Shown here piece after piece: positions 34,901 to 44,199 of a stretch of 64,000 nucleotides of DNA (position 1 is the stretch's first letter; every line of letters begins with the position of its first letter). Source of the DNA: Bretschneidera sinensis. Lineage: Eukaryota > Streptophyta > Magnoliopsida > Brassicales > Akaniaceae. A program made the translations under genes and the position numbers. The notes beneath the pieces are model-generated. The model saw nothing but the letters and a program-made list of their open reading frames with translations. It did not search any database and was not told the origin of the DNA. The stretch lies in assembly GCA_023935145.1 (NCBI GenBank), contig CM043698.1, forward strand, positions 41,007,501 through 41,071,500, given 5' to 3'.

Positions 34901-36687
34901 AGATGTTAAATGCAACTAACAGAATAATAGCTAATGTCGATCCTTTTCTAGTTTTCAAACAAACATCAGTTCAAGAAAATACTAACTAATATTGATCAAC
35001 ATGGACATGTAATGTAAAACAAGTAGTGCAAAAATAATCACCTGAAATATTTAAAAAGCTTAAATAATTCCAAACAACAGAACTAACACGGCTTATAAAT
35101 ATTACAGCTGGCAAACAAACTGTTTGGTTCGAAAAATGGCTCTAGCTTGGTTCGAGCAAGGCTCGGCTCGAAATCTAACAAACCGAGTTCAAACTATCAG
35201 TAAGGCTCATTTGTCTTGCAAGCCGAATTCAAATACAGAGATGTTCGGATCGTCAGGCTTGTGAGCAGCTCGATTATTTTTTAATTATTCTGCTTAATTG
35301 GTCTCTGGTTTGAGCTCGTATGTACTCAAGTGTTTTAACGAGCTCGAGCCTCTATGAATCATCGGTGAGCTGAGTTCGAGAAGAAAGTAGTGTTCAAACT
35401 GAATACCAAGCGGAATTCGAACACTGCAAGCTCCGAAATCGAGTCATGTACAGGAAAGCAAAATTCTATCATGCGAGAATATCGTAAACAGAAAGATAAA
35501 CACTTGAAAGTTGACATTTCTTACCTTGATTTTAGAAAACTCTATCAATTCAACCTCAAAATGAAGCTCATCATCTTTAGGGAAAGTACTTGGAGCTGGA
35601 ACTGGACAATCAGCTTCACCATAGTGCATCTGAGGTTTTATCTTGAACTGCAACAAGATATATCACCACCTCTTAACAAATGAACAATAAACAATCCAGT
35701 ATAACTAAACGAGTAACTAAAATATATTTTGGTAATTGATTGAGAAACATATTTACTTGCAATCTGAATGTTTCTGGCCTCAACTTAACTTTATCAGAAT
35801 TCAGGAGTTAGAACAAGGGAAAAAGTAGATGCTCAAATTTAATAGAAATGCAAATCAGGACGAATGAAAATTTGCATAATTTTCCTCAAACATATGGATG
35901 AAATATATCAATCTCAATATTCCATATAATTTTTCCTCCTTTATATTTTCATTTTCCATACATGCACACAGAAGAATTTGGGAAAGTTAGAAGTGAATAC
36001 CATTGCCACTTCACCCTTCAACATTGTTGGAATTCCTTCTAGCAATCCCAGTATCATTTTGCTCTTGCCCAAAACATGTCTTATTGGGATACCCTTGCCT
36101 GTTATGTAAAATAAAGGTTCATTCAATATAATGACCAACTTGTCATGTTATGTATTCCTATAATTATCTGGGTAGCCAAGTAACATATTCTTATGTGACT
36201 TTACCTATACAATTATCAGAAGTTAGATACAGTATCCTCACCTCCATATTCTGATTTTGTAGATTCAACAACAACTCCATCCAATGTACGAACCGTGCAA
36301 TGATATATTACCTAAAAATATATGAAGGAACAACTTAGAATTTGCCAGAGACTTCTCTAATTTACCATCAAAATTTTTAAAATTTTCATCTTTTCAATAA
36401 AAATATATTACCTGATCACCATCTGAAGGTTTTGAGTCACCTCCTCCAGGCCTCATCAACGCTTTCATTAAACTTCCAGGAACAATTTTCTTTCTCCTAT
36501 TCATCAAAATTTTAAAAATAAAAAGCCAATTAATAAAATTATTTTTGATCTTCACTTTCTATTTTTCATTAGAATCATGAAAATCAATTAAATTTGTGAA
36601 AAAAAAAACACACCTTTTTTCTTCATCAGATTGTGCTTTCTTCTTCTGTGGTTCATATTTCTGTTCCATATCTTCCTCAGCAACCAT
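28974..36687 (-). CDS. PAS1: FKBP-type peptidyl-prolyl isomerase-like protein PASTICCINO1
   Basis: Twenty coding exons on the minus strand: 36687-36614, 36496-36412, 36311-36242, 36098-36001, 35647-35525, 34859-34827, 34147-34089, 33978-33894, 33768-33610, 32890-32833, 32544-32396, 32186-32089, 31986-31917, 31547-31488, 31257-31201, 30724-30656, 30446-30369, 29639-29538, 29448-29377, 29288-28974. All junctions are GT-AG and the frame is open: 637 aa, against about 635 in Arabidopsis. Three FKBP-like domains (about residues 55-147, 165-260, 285-390) are followed by TPR repeats (about 405-530; GNRLFKEGKFELAKAKYEK) and a C-terminal hydrophobic anchor (LFFTVGLQIALAIVGILII) ending LVGYRGA. In Arabidopsis PAS1 is an ER scaffold of the very-long-chain fatty acid elongase complex and limits cell proliferation. 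Identity is by strong family resemblance; the gene looks intact. Confidence 0.95.
31621..31783 (+). mobile_element. tRNA-derived SINE in a PAS1 intron
   Basis: The head resembles a tRNA promoter: an A-box-like TAGCTTAGTTA near 31630 and a B-box-like GGGATCAAATCCC near 31675, about 45 bp apart. A body (GGGCAGGGCTACCCC) follows, then a run of about 16 C and a 14-base poly(A) (31770-31783). Size and architecture fit plant SINEs, which are copied by LINE enzymes. It lies in the intron 31548-31916, antisense to PAS1. Flanking duplications are not clear. Confidence 0.7.
35105..35460. repeat. probable hAT-derived repeat in PAS1 intron 5
   Basis: A block rich in GCTCG/CGAGC motifs (GGTTCGAGCAAGGCTCGGCTCG, split across 35150-35172; ACGAGCTCGAGCC near 35338) stands out from the AT-rich intron. 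Such GCTCGAGC-rich subterminal sequence is common in plant hAT elements. Terminal repeats and a target duplication were not resolved. Confidence 0.4.
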
Positions 36688-36996
36688 CGCCAATTATCTT
36701 CACTCAAATAAAAAGAGGTACAAATGATGAAAATTTGATGACTACTAGGGAGGACTTACAAAAGAATTACAGTTAATAGAGCCCAAAAGATAACAAAATT
36801 TAAGTTCAACAATGAATCATTAACGGACTCAATAGTCTAGAATGACATAAAACTCTAGTCAAACTTCAATGAAAATGACCCTAAGTTAGCTACTTTAGTT
36901 TTATTTGTGTGATTAAGTGATTAACACACTCCTCGTTTGCTCAACAACCAAACAAATGGAAATTTGACCAGGAGGGCTTCAATTGGAGCTTAATCA

Positions 36997-37036
<40 letters not shown>
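36688..37036 (-). promoter_or_regulatory. PAS1 upstream sequence
   Basis: About 350 bp of AT-rich sequence next to the PAS1 start codon, ending in a (TA)17 run at 37003-37036. It is likely 5' UTR or leader intron and promoter by position. No clear TATA box was assigned. Confidence 0.4.
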
Positions 37037-37039
<3 letters not shown>

Positions 37040-37630
37040 GCTGCTTTCCTAAGCACAATTTAGCATTGTATCCCAACCTTTTGGACCAAATTGTCCCTAG
37101 GCATTCAATTTTATGTAAAACAAATACAAGGGCAATATGGTAATTCAATAAATCTCATTTATTTATCATTTTCTACCCGCCAGAGACGTTTTATAATTTC
37201 CGGCAAATGGTGGTAGGGAAGTTACACCGCCGGCACCGTTGGAGTCAACAGCTGGTGATCTGCCTTCCAACCAAGTGTCACACCGCCCATCGCCGGCTGT
37301 TGCAGCCTCACGCGCTGCCTGTGTGAATGGAGGGCCGGCCACCTTAGATCAGTCGACCTCAGGCAAATGTTACCAAAAACCACAACCACCAAAATGCCAG
37401 AAATTGTCCGATCTGCTGTTATGCAAATCCGACGGTCTCCACCAGAGTTGGCCGCACACACGATCAATGACATGTGGGGATTGGTTCCGTGAGTTTGTTT
37501 TCTGAGTGGAGGAGAGAAAAAATCTGAAAATCCAAAAAAATCCCTACTTTAATGAAGTGGCAGGGAAGAGTTAGGGGTAATTTTGTCCATGATAGTTGGA
37601 GCACAATGCTAACTTGTGCCTTAAGTGAGG
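37037..37630. mobile_element. terminal-inverted-repeat element with GC-rich core
   Basis: The left arm (about 37046-37100) contains AAGCACAATTTAGCATTGTA. The right arm (about 37573-37629) contains, on the reverse strand, GGCACAAGTTAGCATTGTG, and both continue into a GGACAAAATT(G/A)CCCCT-like segment. Between them, 37195-37500 is clearly GC-richer than the flanks, with CCGGC repeats. Size (about 590 bp) and structure fit a non-autonomous DNA transposon, possibly one carrying foreign DNA. It abuts and probably interrupts an L1 fragment. Superfamily is undetermined because no target duplication was found. Confidence 0.65.
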
Positions 37631-37925
37631 CAAATAAAAAAGAAAAGGAGATAGAGGGTCTCCTTGCCTTAAACCCTGCGAAGCTTTGAAGAAGCCATAT
37701 GGACACCCATTCACTAACACGAAAAAGGAAGTGGAATTGATACATTTCAAGATCCACTTGCATCATTACCCCCAAACTCATTCTTCTCAACAAGTAAATA
37801 ACAAAATCTCAACAAAACTGGTCATAAGCCTTTTCCATGTCAAGTTTGCAAATCAACCCACCTCCTCCTTCTTGCAAGTGTGAATCAACAAATCTCATTG
37901 GCAATCAAGGCAGCATCCAACGTTA
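37631..37925 (-). pseudogene. L1-type reverse transcriptase fragment
   Basis: On the minus strand, in shifting frames, the L1 RT order appears: DAALIANEI, a WVDLQT...GKGL stretch in place of CKLDMEKAYD, then GVHMASSKL, and GFKARRPSIS antiparallel to the RQGDPLSP position. Stops are frequent. It is cut at the left by the inverted-repeat element. Confidence 0.6.
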
Positions 37926-38065
37926 AAAATGATTTTAACTTTCAAAAACACAGGTCATCATCAACTGTCTCATTTAAAAATGGAGAATTTAACACTATTT
38001 ATACTTACTGATCTTCATAGCAGTTATTTAAGTGGTATTCAGGCATCATTTCCAGGGTTACTAGT

Positions 38066-39045
38066 ACTCATAGCAATATTGTATTCATTATTTGACAATA
38101 TTTACTTCATCAGAACTGCACTGTCATTATATGAAGCTTACATAAAAGAACTCTATTTTATCCATCATATAATATACTCAAGTATTAGGTTCTAATTATC
38201 AACTCAATTCAACTAAGCCTCAATGCTAAATTAGCTAGGTAAGCTACACAAATCCTTCTCATCCTAATCAAACCAAAAGTCATAACATTGAATCCATCTA
38301 AAATGGTCTTTCTGTTTTCCATAGCATCTGAAAAGAGTTTATTCACAATGCATGAATAAAAAAATTTAGAATATCTAACTATTGAAATATTTTACTTATA
38401 AAAAAAAATTATTCTAATTTATTTTTTATTATTAAAACCCACGCCTCAAACTCTTGTCTGCTTAGCGGGCAGGGAAATGTCCTTACCGACACTCCAGAGC
38501 GGACAGTTTTGGTACACCAATGTTGACTACTCCAATTCCTTTCTAAAATCTCTGAAATACATAATAGATTTACAACTTCAAGTTCCTCACGGATCAAACA
38601 ATCAATAGTCATTTGAAAATTGTCAAAATTCAATGTGTGCAGTGAAGTCAGTAGTTTGGATTTGATAGATGACAATGTTAAGATTACATATTATATAAAC
38701 ATAAAATCATTTATCATATTTGTTTTAGTAACTTCGAATAATAAATAAATTCAATTTTTAGGTATATTACTTATCGAGAAGCAATTAATCACATTAGCAT
38801 TTAAGATCAATTGTCAACAGTCTAACGAAACTCCTGATACTAATAAGAATTGTTCACCTTAACAAACAAGTTTTATTAACAACCCGAATGACTTCCAGCA
38901 GCTTTTATATTTGTGCAATTTTCATCACTCTTTAATGCAAGAATGGGCGCTAGTTACTCATTAAAAAAAACACTAAGCAGCGACTCCATGAAACCATCAA
39001 ATCATTAATCAATATTTAATCAACCAAAACACTAATGCTATAGAT
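38066..39045 (+). repeat. duplicated segment, copy A (without the PIF-type insertion)
   Basis: This segment matches 44200-46255 in the same orientation through many shared stretches, for example ACTTCAAGTTCCTCA, TTTTTAGGTATATTACTTAT and TTTGTGCAATTTTCATCACT. It contains the uninterrupted site CACTAAGCAGC (near 38971) at which copy B carries the 1.28-kb insertion. No coding content was recognised. Confidence 0.9.
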
Positions 39046-39399
39046 ATAATAGTCAAAGCACAATAATTCAAGTGTTTAAGCAACCAAATGGGACAAAGCT
39101 TAACAAATACTTAGCAATACTTTCACTTTACTTTCTGGGTTTCAAAAGCCATAATTAACACCAAAATATTTACTTCCAAAAAGCAGAAATGGGTTTTGAC
39201 AAAGCGAACGGTGGGTCAGTAATCTAGCCACAATAAAACTAAGAAAGAAACCATTATGCTTTTAAAAAAAGACAGAATTATACACAAAATGCAACCAAAA
39301 AGAATATAAGTGGAATATGAATAGCAAAACAATGCCAAAAGGAAACCGAGAACAGAAATTACCCTTTTCTTTTTTCTGTTAAAATGCAGATAGTGTTAT
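39046..39399. other. AT-rich spacer; nothing recognised
   Basis: No gene, repeat border or RNA gene was seen. Confidence 0.4.
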
Positions 39400-39600
39400 T
39401 ACTGCGAATCCTTTACTTGGCTGATCGATGTAACTCTGCGGATAGAGAGAGTGATATCTGTGAGCGTTGGTCTTTTTGAAGGAACTGAGGAGCCGGAGAT
39501 TGTCGGATTACAGAGGAAATAGAGACTGATCTTAACAAGAAACAGTCAAACCCAAAGGCCAAAGCAGAGAATAATCGCCAATTTCTCGCTTTAATTAGTG
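39400..39600 (-). other. candidate distal 5' UTR exon or promoter of PAS1
   Basis: On the minus strand this stretch is CT-rich (CTCTCTCTATCCGCAG) and of mixed composition like plant leaders, with no coding frame. It lies 2.7 kb upstream of the PAS1 ATG and no other minus-strand gene begins between them. A GCAGTAATAAC donor-like site lies near 39396. This is an inference from position only. Confidence 0.3.
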
Positions 39601-39744
39601 TTAATACTGATAAATTATAAATATAAATTTTTAGAGAATCGTAACTTGTGAGGGGGGCGGGTCGCGTAGATCTCATAATTTGTGAGTTAAGAGGCTGAGA
39701 GTTCGAGAATCTCTCACCCCATTATTTTTATTTGATTGAGCATT

Positions 39745-39860
39745 TTAGTGATTTCTTTGTCTGCTTCTAATTCTATTTTACGTTCGGGTAACTCCTTGGC
39801 TCATAACGCTGTTAAATGGGCTGCTGTTTCTGGACTTTGGGCCCCTTCTTTCTTTCTTTT
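39745..39860 (+). pseudogene. RNase-H-like (RVT_3) C-terminal scrap
   Basis: The plus strand reads FGNSLAHNAVKWAA-like sequence (SGNSLAHNAVKWAAVSG). This is the hallmark end of the plant RNase-H-like domain found in non-LTR elements and derived genes. Only the C-terminal motif is present. Confidence 0.55.
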
Positions 39861-39949
39861 TTGGTTCTTTAGAGGGCCAAATGCCCAACTAACAGCATAC
39901 AATCTGGGGCCACGAAACCCACACATAATCATTCAGTAAAAAGATTCGT

Positions 39950-40499
39950 AAACCCATAGGTGGGTGAAGCCATTCATGTAGACCGAGCGCACTTGCCCGA
40001 AAAGCGTTGCTTGAGAGATTTTAGGTTTAGATTTTTGACTGGGATTATGAAACGAAAACAAAAACAAGAAAAGTGGTAAAAAATATTTCAAAGTGCTCCA
40101 ATGAAAATTGATTCTTGCTTAATTATTGAGTAATGAAACATGGGAATAATCTATCTATTTATAGAGGTTTTCAATTTCATATCCATCCTTATAATATTTT
40201 TTTTTAATTTCAAAATATGGATAATGTTTATCCATTTCCTGATCATCTTTATTCTAAAGATCAAATTACATTTATCATTTCATTTCAGGATAAAACTTCT
40301 CTGTAATTGGACGAGGATAAGACTTTAAGTTTGGTCCCTATCCATGAAATATCATATCAATAGTTTATGTATGCTCTCACTATCTGTCAGATGACACACT
40401 CTCATTATCCTTGAGATAACATACTCCACTATCCGTGAGATAACATACTTCCACTATTTGTGTGATAACACAAAAAAATTTTTGACTCAAATATTCTTG
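39950..40499 (-). repeat. probable decayed copia 3' end/LTR
   Basis: This region follows a copia RNase H tail on the minus strand. It contains four imperfect units of 27-29 bp built on GATAACATACTCCACTAT (about 40378-40475), then AT-rich sequence. Position suggests 3' untranslated DNA and LTR, but no TG/CA border was fixed. Confidence 0.4.
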
Positions 40500-40680
40500 A
40501 GTCCCATCAAACTACGTGTTTGATAATTTTTTCCGCTAAAATACCCCTTGTCAAGGGATCAGTAATCATATCATTAGGAGGGATATATGATACTTTGACC
40601 ATCTTTTTATCAACAACAATATCATAAATGTAATGATAATGTGTTTCACTAAGAGTGGAGGAACTTCTCAACTGTTGTTT
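40500..40680 (-). pseudogene. copia RNase H C-terminal fragment
   Basis: The minus strand reads ETHYHYIYDIVVDKKMV, then VSYIPPNDMITDPLTRG. This is the standard end of copia RNase H (HIDVRYHYIRD...DPLTKG). Upstream copia sequence is missing and is replaced by an unrelated RNase-H-like fragment at about 40680. Confidence 0.85.
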
Positions 40681-40682
40681 TA

Positions 40683-40840
40683 GAGTCCGATTCAACAATA
40701 TCTGCTTTAAATTTTAGCTCCCAAGCGATCTTGATGCCATAGAAGAGACTCGACAGCTCGGCTCGGAGGATGGTAGACCAGGCCACGCTCGCTGTAAAAC
40801 CTGACCTACTCACCAGCATCATTCTCCTTTTCTCTCTCAT
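40683..40840 (-). pseudogene. RNase-H-like (RVT_3) N-terminal scrap fused to the copia tail
   Basis: The minus strand reads LRAELSSLFYGIKIAWELKF and then ESDSK. These are the AE and ESDS motifs of the plant RNase-H-like domain. The frame runs straight to the copia fragment border. It may be the missing front half of the scrap at 39745, which lies on the other strand. Confidence 0.6.
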
Positions 40841-41855
40841 TTAATGAAGTGTGTTTGGAAAAAAATAAAAGCTAATCTACCTCATAGTCTACTTCATTTC
40901 TATCCTTCAGCCTATGTTTGGAAAATAGAAAGATAAAAGAAAGGAAAAGATACAAGGAAAAAAAGAAAGGGAAGAAAATTGAGGGATGCATCCAGTTGTT
41001 TGGATGTTTAAAAATAAAAGAAAAAAAATGATATAACATATTTTATTATTTTATTTTTCCGTTAAATAAAGAAAATATGATTAAAAGGTTAGGGGTATAA
41101 TAATGAGTATATTAAAAAATTATAAAAGAGATACACTATTGCTCCACACTCTCAATACGAGAGAATTAAAATAATGAGAATTTCAAAGGAAATGGAGGGG
41201 TAAGAAAATGAAGTGGTATACCCTCCATTTCCTTTCCTCACATTAAAATAAAACTTTTCAAACAAACTGTACATGAATCTCTTTATTTTCTTTCTGTCTG
41301 TTCTCCCCAATCCAAATGGCTTCTTACTATATAAAATATATCCTATATAAGCAATGCGTTATGGTTCTTTTTTTGAGTAAGCTGCAACTTATTAGTTTGA
41401 TATGCTCAAATTTAAATTATCTTCAGAATTAATTTGACCATTGTCGATTTGTTGAGACACTGTCATTTTTTTTTCTCTTTCTTATTTTGAAAAACAAATG
41501 ATGAACATCACCTTTGCTACATGACTGCAAAGTTTTCAGTAGAATTTATTAGGTAGCTTAGCCATTAGTCTTCCTTAATATTCACATGTTACTTTGTTTG
41601 CCTTGATGCCACTGATCAAAAGACCAATGATACTTTAATAATTCATTGAATAAAAATAGATTATGTAAGTTTAGGATAAAAATTTAAGGATGAGCATCTC
41701 AAAGCTTTTAAATTCACTACATAGTTGTTAACTAATTTGGAATTATTGTTATTTCCTGAAAATAGCATAGTTAGTAGTGTCAAAGAACTAAGTTTTTACA
41801 TAGGTAGTATCCAACTCTTCTGCAGTATTTCCCTCAAGACAATTTCCACTTTAGG
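40841..41855. other. AT-rich spacer with a possible MITE
   Basis: Near 41195-41240 GGAAATGGAGGGG and CCCTCCATTTCC form a short inverted repeat. Polypurine stretches surround it (40925-40985). No gene was seen. The right part is the upstream region of the USP-domain gene. Confidence 0.35.
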
Positions 41856-41863
41856 TATAAAAG
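41856..41863 (+). promoter_or_regulatory. candidate TATA box of the USP-domain gene
   Basis: TATAAAAG lies 85 bp before the start codon at 41948, a plausible distance for a plant gene with a short leader. Confidence 0.45.
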
Positions 41864-42070
41864 GAATTATACAGGGCTGCCAAAAATTCCCTTCAATTCC
41901 CTGTTCTTTCTTTCCCTGTTTTGAAATTTCCCTTCAAAACAATTTTTATGGATGATCTCAGATTGCGCGATTCACCTGTGGGCTCTGTAAACACCATTAA
42001 ACATGTAGTGATAGTTATGGATGGACTCAAAGAATTCACCACAGAACCTCTAGAATGGGCACTTCGGAAT

Positions 42071-43296
42071 TGATGAGTCTTAAATATTGCATATGCAATA
42101 TTTAAGACCCTTAACTTATATTTGTTATGTTCTTAGTTTGTATTATTTTATGTCTTTTCTGTGTTTTGTGTATTTTTATAGGTTTGTGGAGAAAATGAAG
42201 CATTTCTGAAGATATTAAGCTTCAAGAGCAAAGGCTGTGGATGCATAGTGCGATCGATCGCACTATATATGCGATCGAGCGCACTTGCCTACGAACGAGC
42301 GCATGATCAACATCCCACATCGAAATATTTGCAGTTCAGTGCACATGCGATCATACGCACAAGACATGCAATCAAGCGCACCTGCGATCGATCGCACCAT
42401 TCTGCGATCGATCGCATTCGGTCAGTATCCCACATCAAATCTGCAACCCATATTGCTCCGGGACTCCTCCTATATAAACACCATTTGGCCTCATCATTCA
42501 GTGTACAATTCCTGGGCCACTTTTGGTGTTAACTGGTGGACGTCTGCTAGCATTCTGGTGGATCCCGAAGGCTTTGCTACCACGAGGGGAAGCGTCGCCC
42601 ATCAGCGAGTGGAATTTCTCCCATGTAAAGTTATTTATTTCTTTTTATTTAGTTGTTTTAGTTTAACGTTTAGTACTTTTATTATGAATTGTAGTTTCAT
42701 AGTTATGAGTGGCTAGAATCTTCAACTAAGGTTGAAGATGAAGCCCTGCCGTTGTTTGGCATATTAGTTTCAGTTTTGTTTATACAATTATAATGTTTTT
42801 AGTATAAATGTTCTGTCAATTATTTGAGTAGAATCTTATGATTAATGGTGTTTAAATTGTTCTGTTGGATATTCCTTGTGTTTCATCTAATTGATACATC
42901 AAATTGTTTTTGATTAAATTGGATTTCCTTTGTGATTTGTTAAAAGTGGATACATTGGATGTTTTTGGTTTAATTGAGATATTTATTGTTTTTTGTCTTA
43001 AGGTGGATTCATGGAATTTTTTGATAGGCTATCTTTAGAACATTGAGATATATGCTTAACTTTGGCGGGGTAGATTCAAAAACCTTAGTCTTTTTATTAA
43101 TTTTTAAAATCAATTTAGTTTAGCTTTTATTTATTTTGCAACATATAATACAAAACTCAGAACTAGGTTAAGATAAGATTAGTTTAGATAAATTTATATT
43201 TTCACAGCGCAGTTCCCTGTGGATTCGACCTCGCACTTGCACAATACTATATTGCAAACGACTCGTGCGCTTGTGAGTAATTTAAAACTCACAACA
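42071..43296 (+). mobile_element. solo LTR inserted in the coding exon of the USP-domain gene
   Basis: A 1,226-bp block begins TGATGAGTCTTAAATATT and ends ACTCACAACA. Its 3' part holds the CCCTGTGGATTCGACCTCG stretch typical of one class of plant LTRs. It is flanked by GGAAT (42066-42070) and AGAAT (43297-43301), a 5-bp duplication with one mismatch. Leaving it out restores an open USP frame. No internal or second LTR is present. The strand given is that of the TG start; the family is probably gypsy, by resemblance of the 3' motif. Confidence 0.85.
42245..42420. repeat. GCGATCGATCGC palindrome cluster inside the solo LTR
   Basis: GCGATCGATCGCA-type palindromes occur near 42250, 42387 and 42405, with degenerate relatives (GCGATCGAGCGCA, GCGATCATACGCA, GCAATCAAGCGCA) between them. 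The unit is rich in CG and GATC in otherwise AT-rich DNA. Confidence 0.85.
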
Positions 43297-44199
43297 AGAA
43301 TGTTATGTCACCGGGCTGTACTGTCACGATCCTTGGTGTCATGCCGTGGCTAAACATTCCTCGTGAGTGTGTGTATATATATATTTCATTCTTCAAATCT
43401 AAATAATACACGAAATTTTCACCTTTTTTGTAAATCCATTTAGGAGGTTTAACTATTATGTTGTCTTGAGAATTACGCTTCAAGTACCTAAAAATAGAAT
43501 GCGTTTGATTGCTAATTTTTATCAACTATTACTTTAGGAGTATTGCTCTTTCTTCTCATATTATTTGGGTTGTGATATGTAGTTTCTTCAGAGACATGGC
43601 GAGACATTTGGATGTTAGACATCAAAGATTTATCGATTATAAAAGAAAGAAGTGAATGGAAGAGTGATGTCAAATATCTAAAGCTCCAAGCAGTTCTTGA
43701 ACTATCCAAAAAATACGGGGTACTAACTATTATATGAACTCTTAACTAGGTCTCTTTTTTTTTTTACATATATCATATATAGCTCTGGTTTGGATTGGTA
43801 TTAAAACTAAATTAAAGCAAGGTAGTTTAAATTGGTTTAAAGCAATTCTTGAACTCTGCAAAAAAAATATGGGGTACTAACTAATATATGAACTCTTAGC
43901 TAGGTCTTCCTTTTTAATATATACCATATAGTATATTTTGTAGTTAATTAATAACAAGGCATCTAACATGTAAATTGTAATGCAGGTTGTGCCACAAAAA
44001 CAAGTTGTAATGGGGTATCCTACACGACTGCTAATCGTGGAAAAAATCAAAAGCCTTCATGCAAGTTGGGTGGTTTTTTATAGGCATCATAAAGGCGAAA
44101 AGAACAGAGAATTCTTTGCTGGAAAAATCCCTTGTAACATGGTGATGATGAATGAAGGAGGAGAAGTTGACATGATCAGAGGGTGACCGATGCTAAGAG

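Larger units (their letters stand above)
41948..44186 (+). pseudogene. universal-stress-protein-like (USP) domain gene, exon 1 split by a solo LTR
   Basis: Coding pieces are 41948-42070, 43302-43362, 43583-43719 and 43986-44186. Without the insertion they form three exons and a 173-aa frame. The first piece has a USP-type start (IKHVVIVMDGLKEF, EPLEWALRN), the second CTVTILGVMPWLNIP, the third the ERSEWKSDVKYLKLQAVLEL region, and the last PQKQVVMGYPTRLLIVEKI and HASWVVFYRHHKG, ending at TGA 44184-44186. This matches plant adenine-nucleotide-alpha-hydrolase-like proteins related to the USP domains of some receptor-like kinases; the exact role is unknown. The LTR places TGA directly after residue 41, so only a short fragment could be made from the normal start. 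No other defect was seen. Confidence 0.85.

Noticed and set aside
37239..37505. 88-codon open frame in the GC-rich core of the inverted-repeat element
   Set aside because: Frames on both strands are open here because of composition. No domain was recognised and there is no promoter or splice context.
39655..39725. tRNA-like T-arm (GAGAGTTCGAGAATCTCTC) in a GC-richer patch
   Set aside because: No acceptor, D-arm or anticodon stem could be assembled around it. At most it is a decayed SINE head.
42245..42420. Palindrome cluster considered as a replication or phage attachment site
   Set aside because: It lies inside a plant solo LTR in a nuclear gene, and nothing around it supports such a role.
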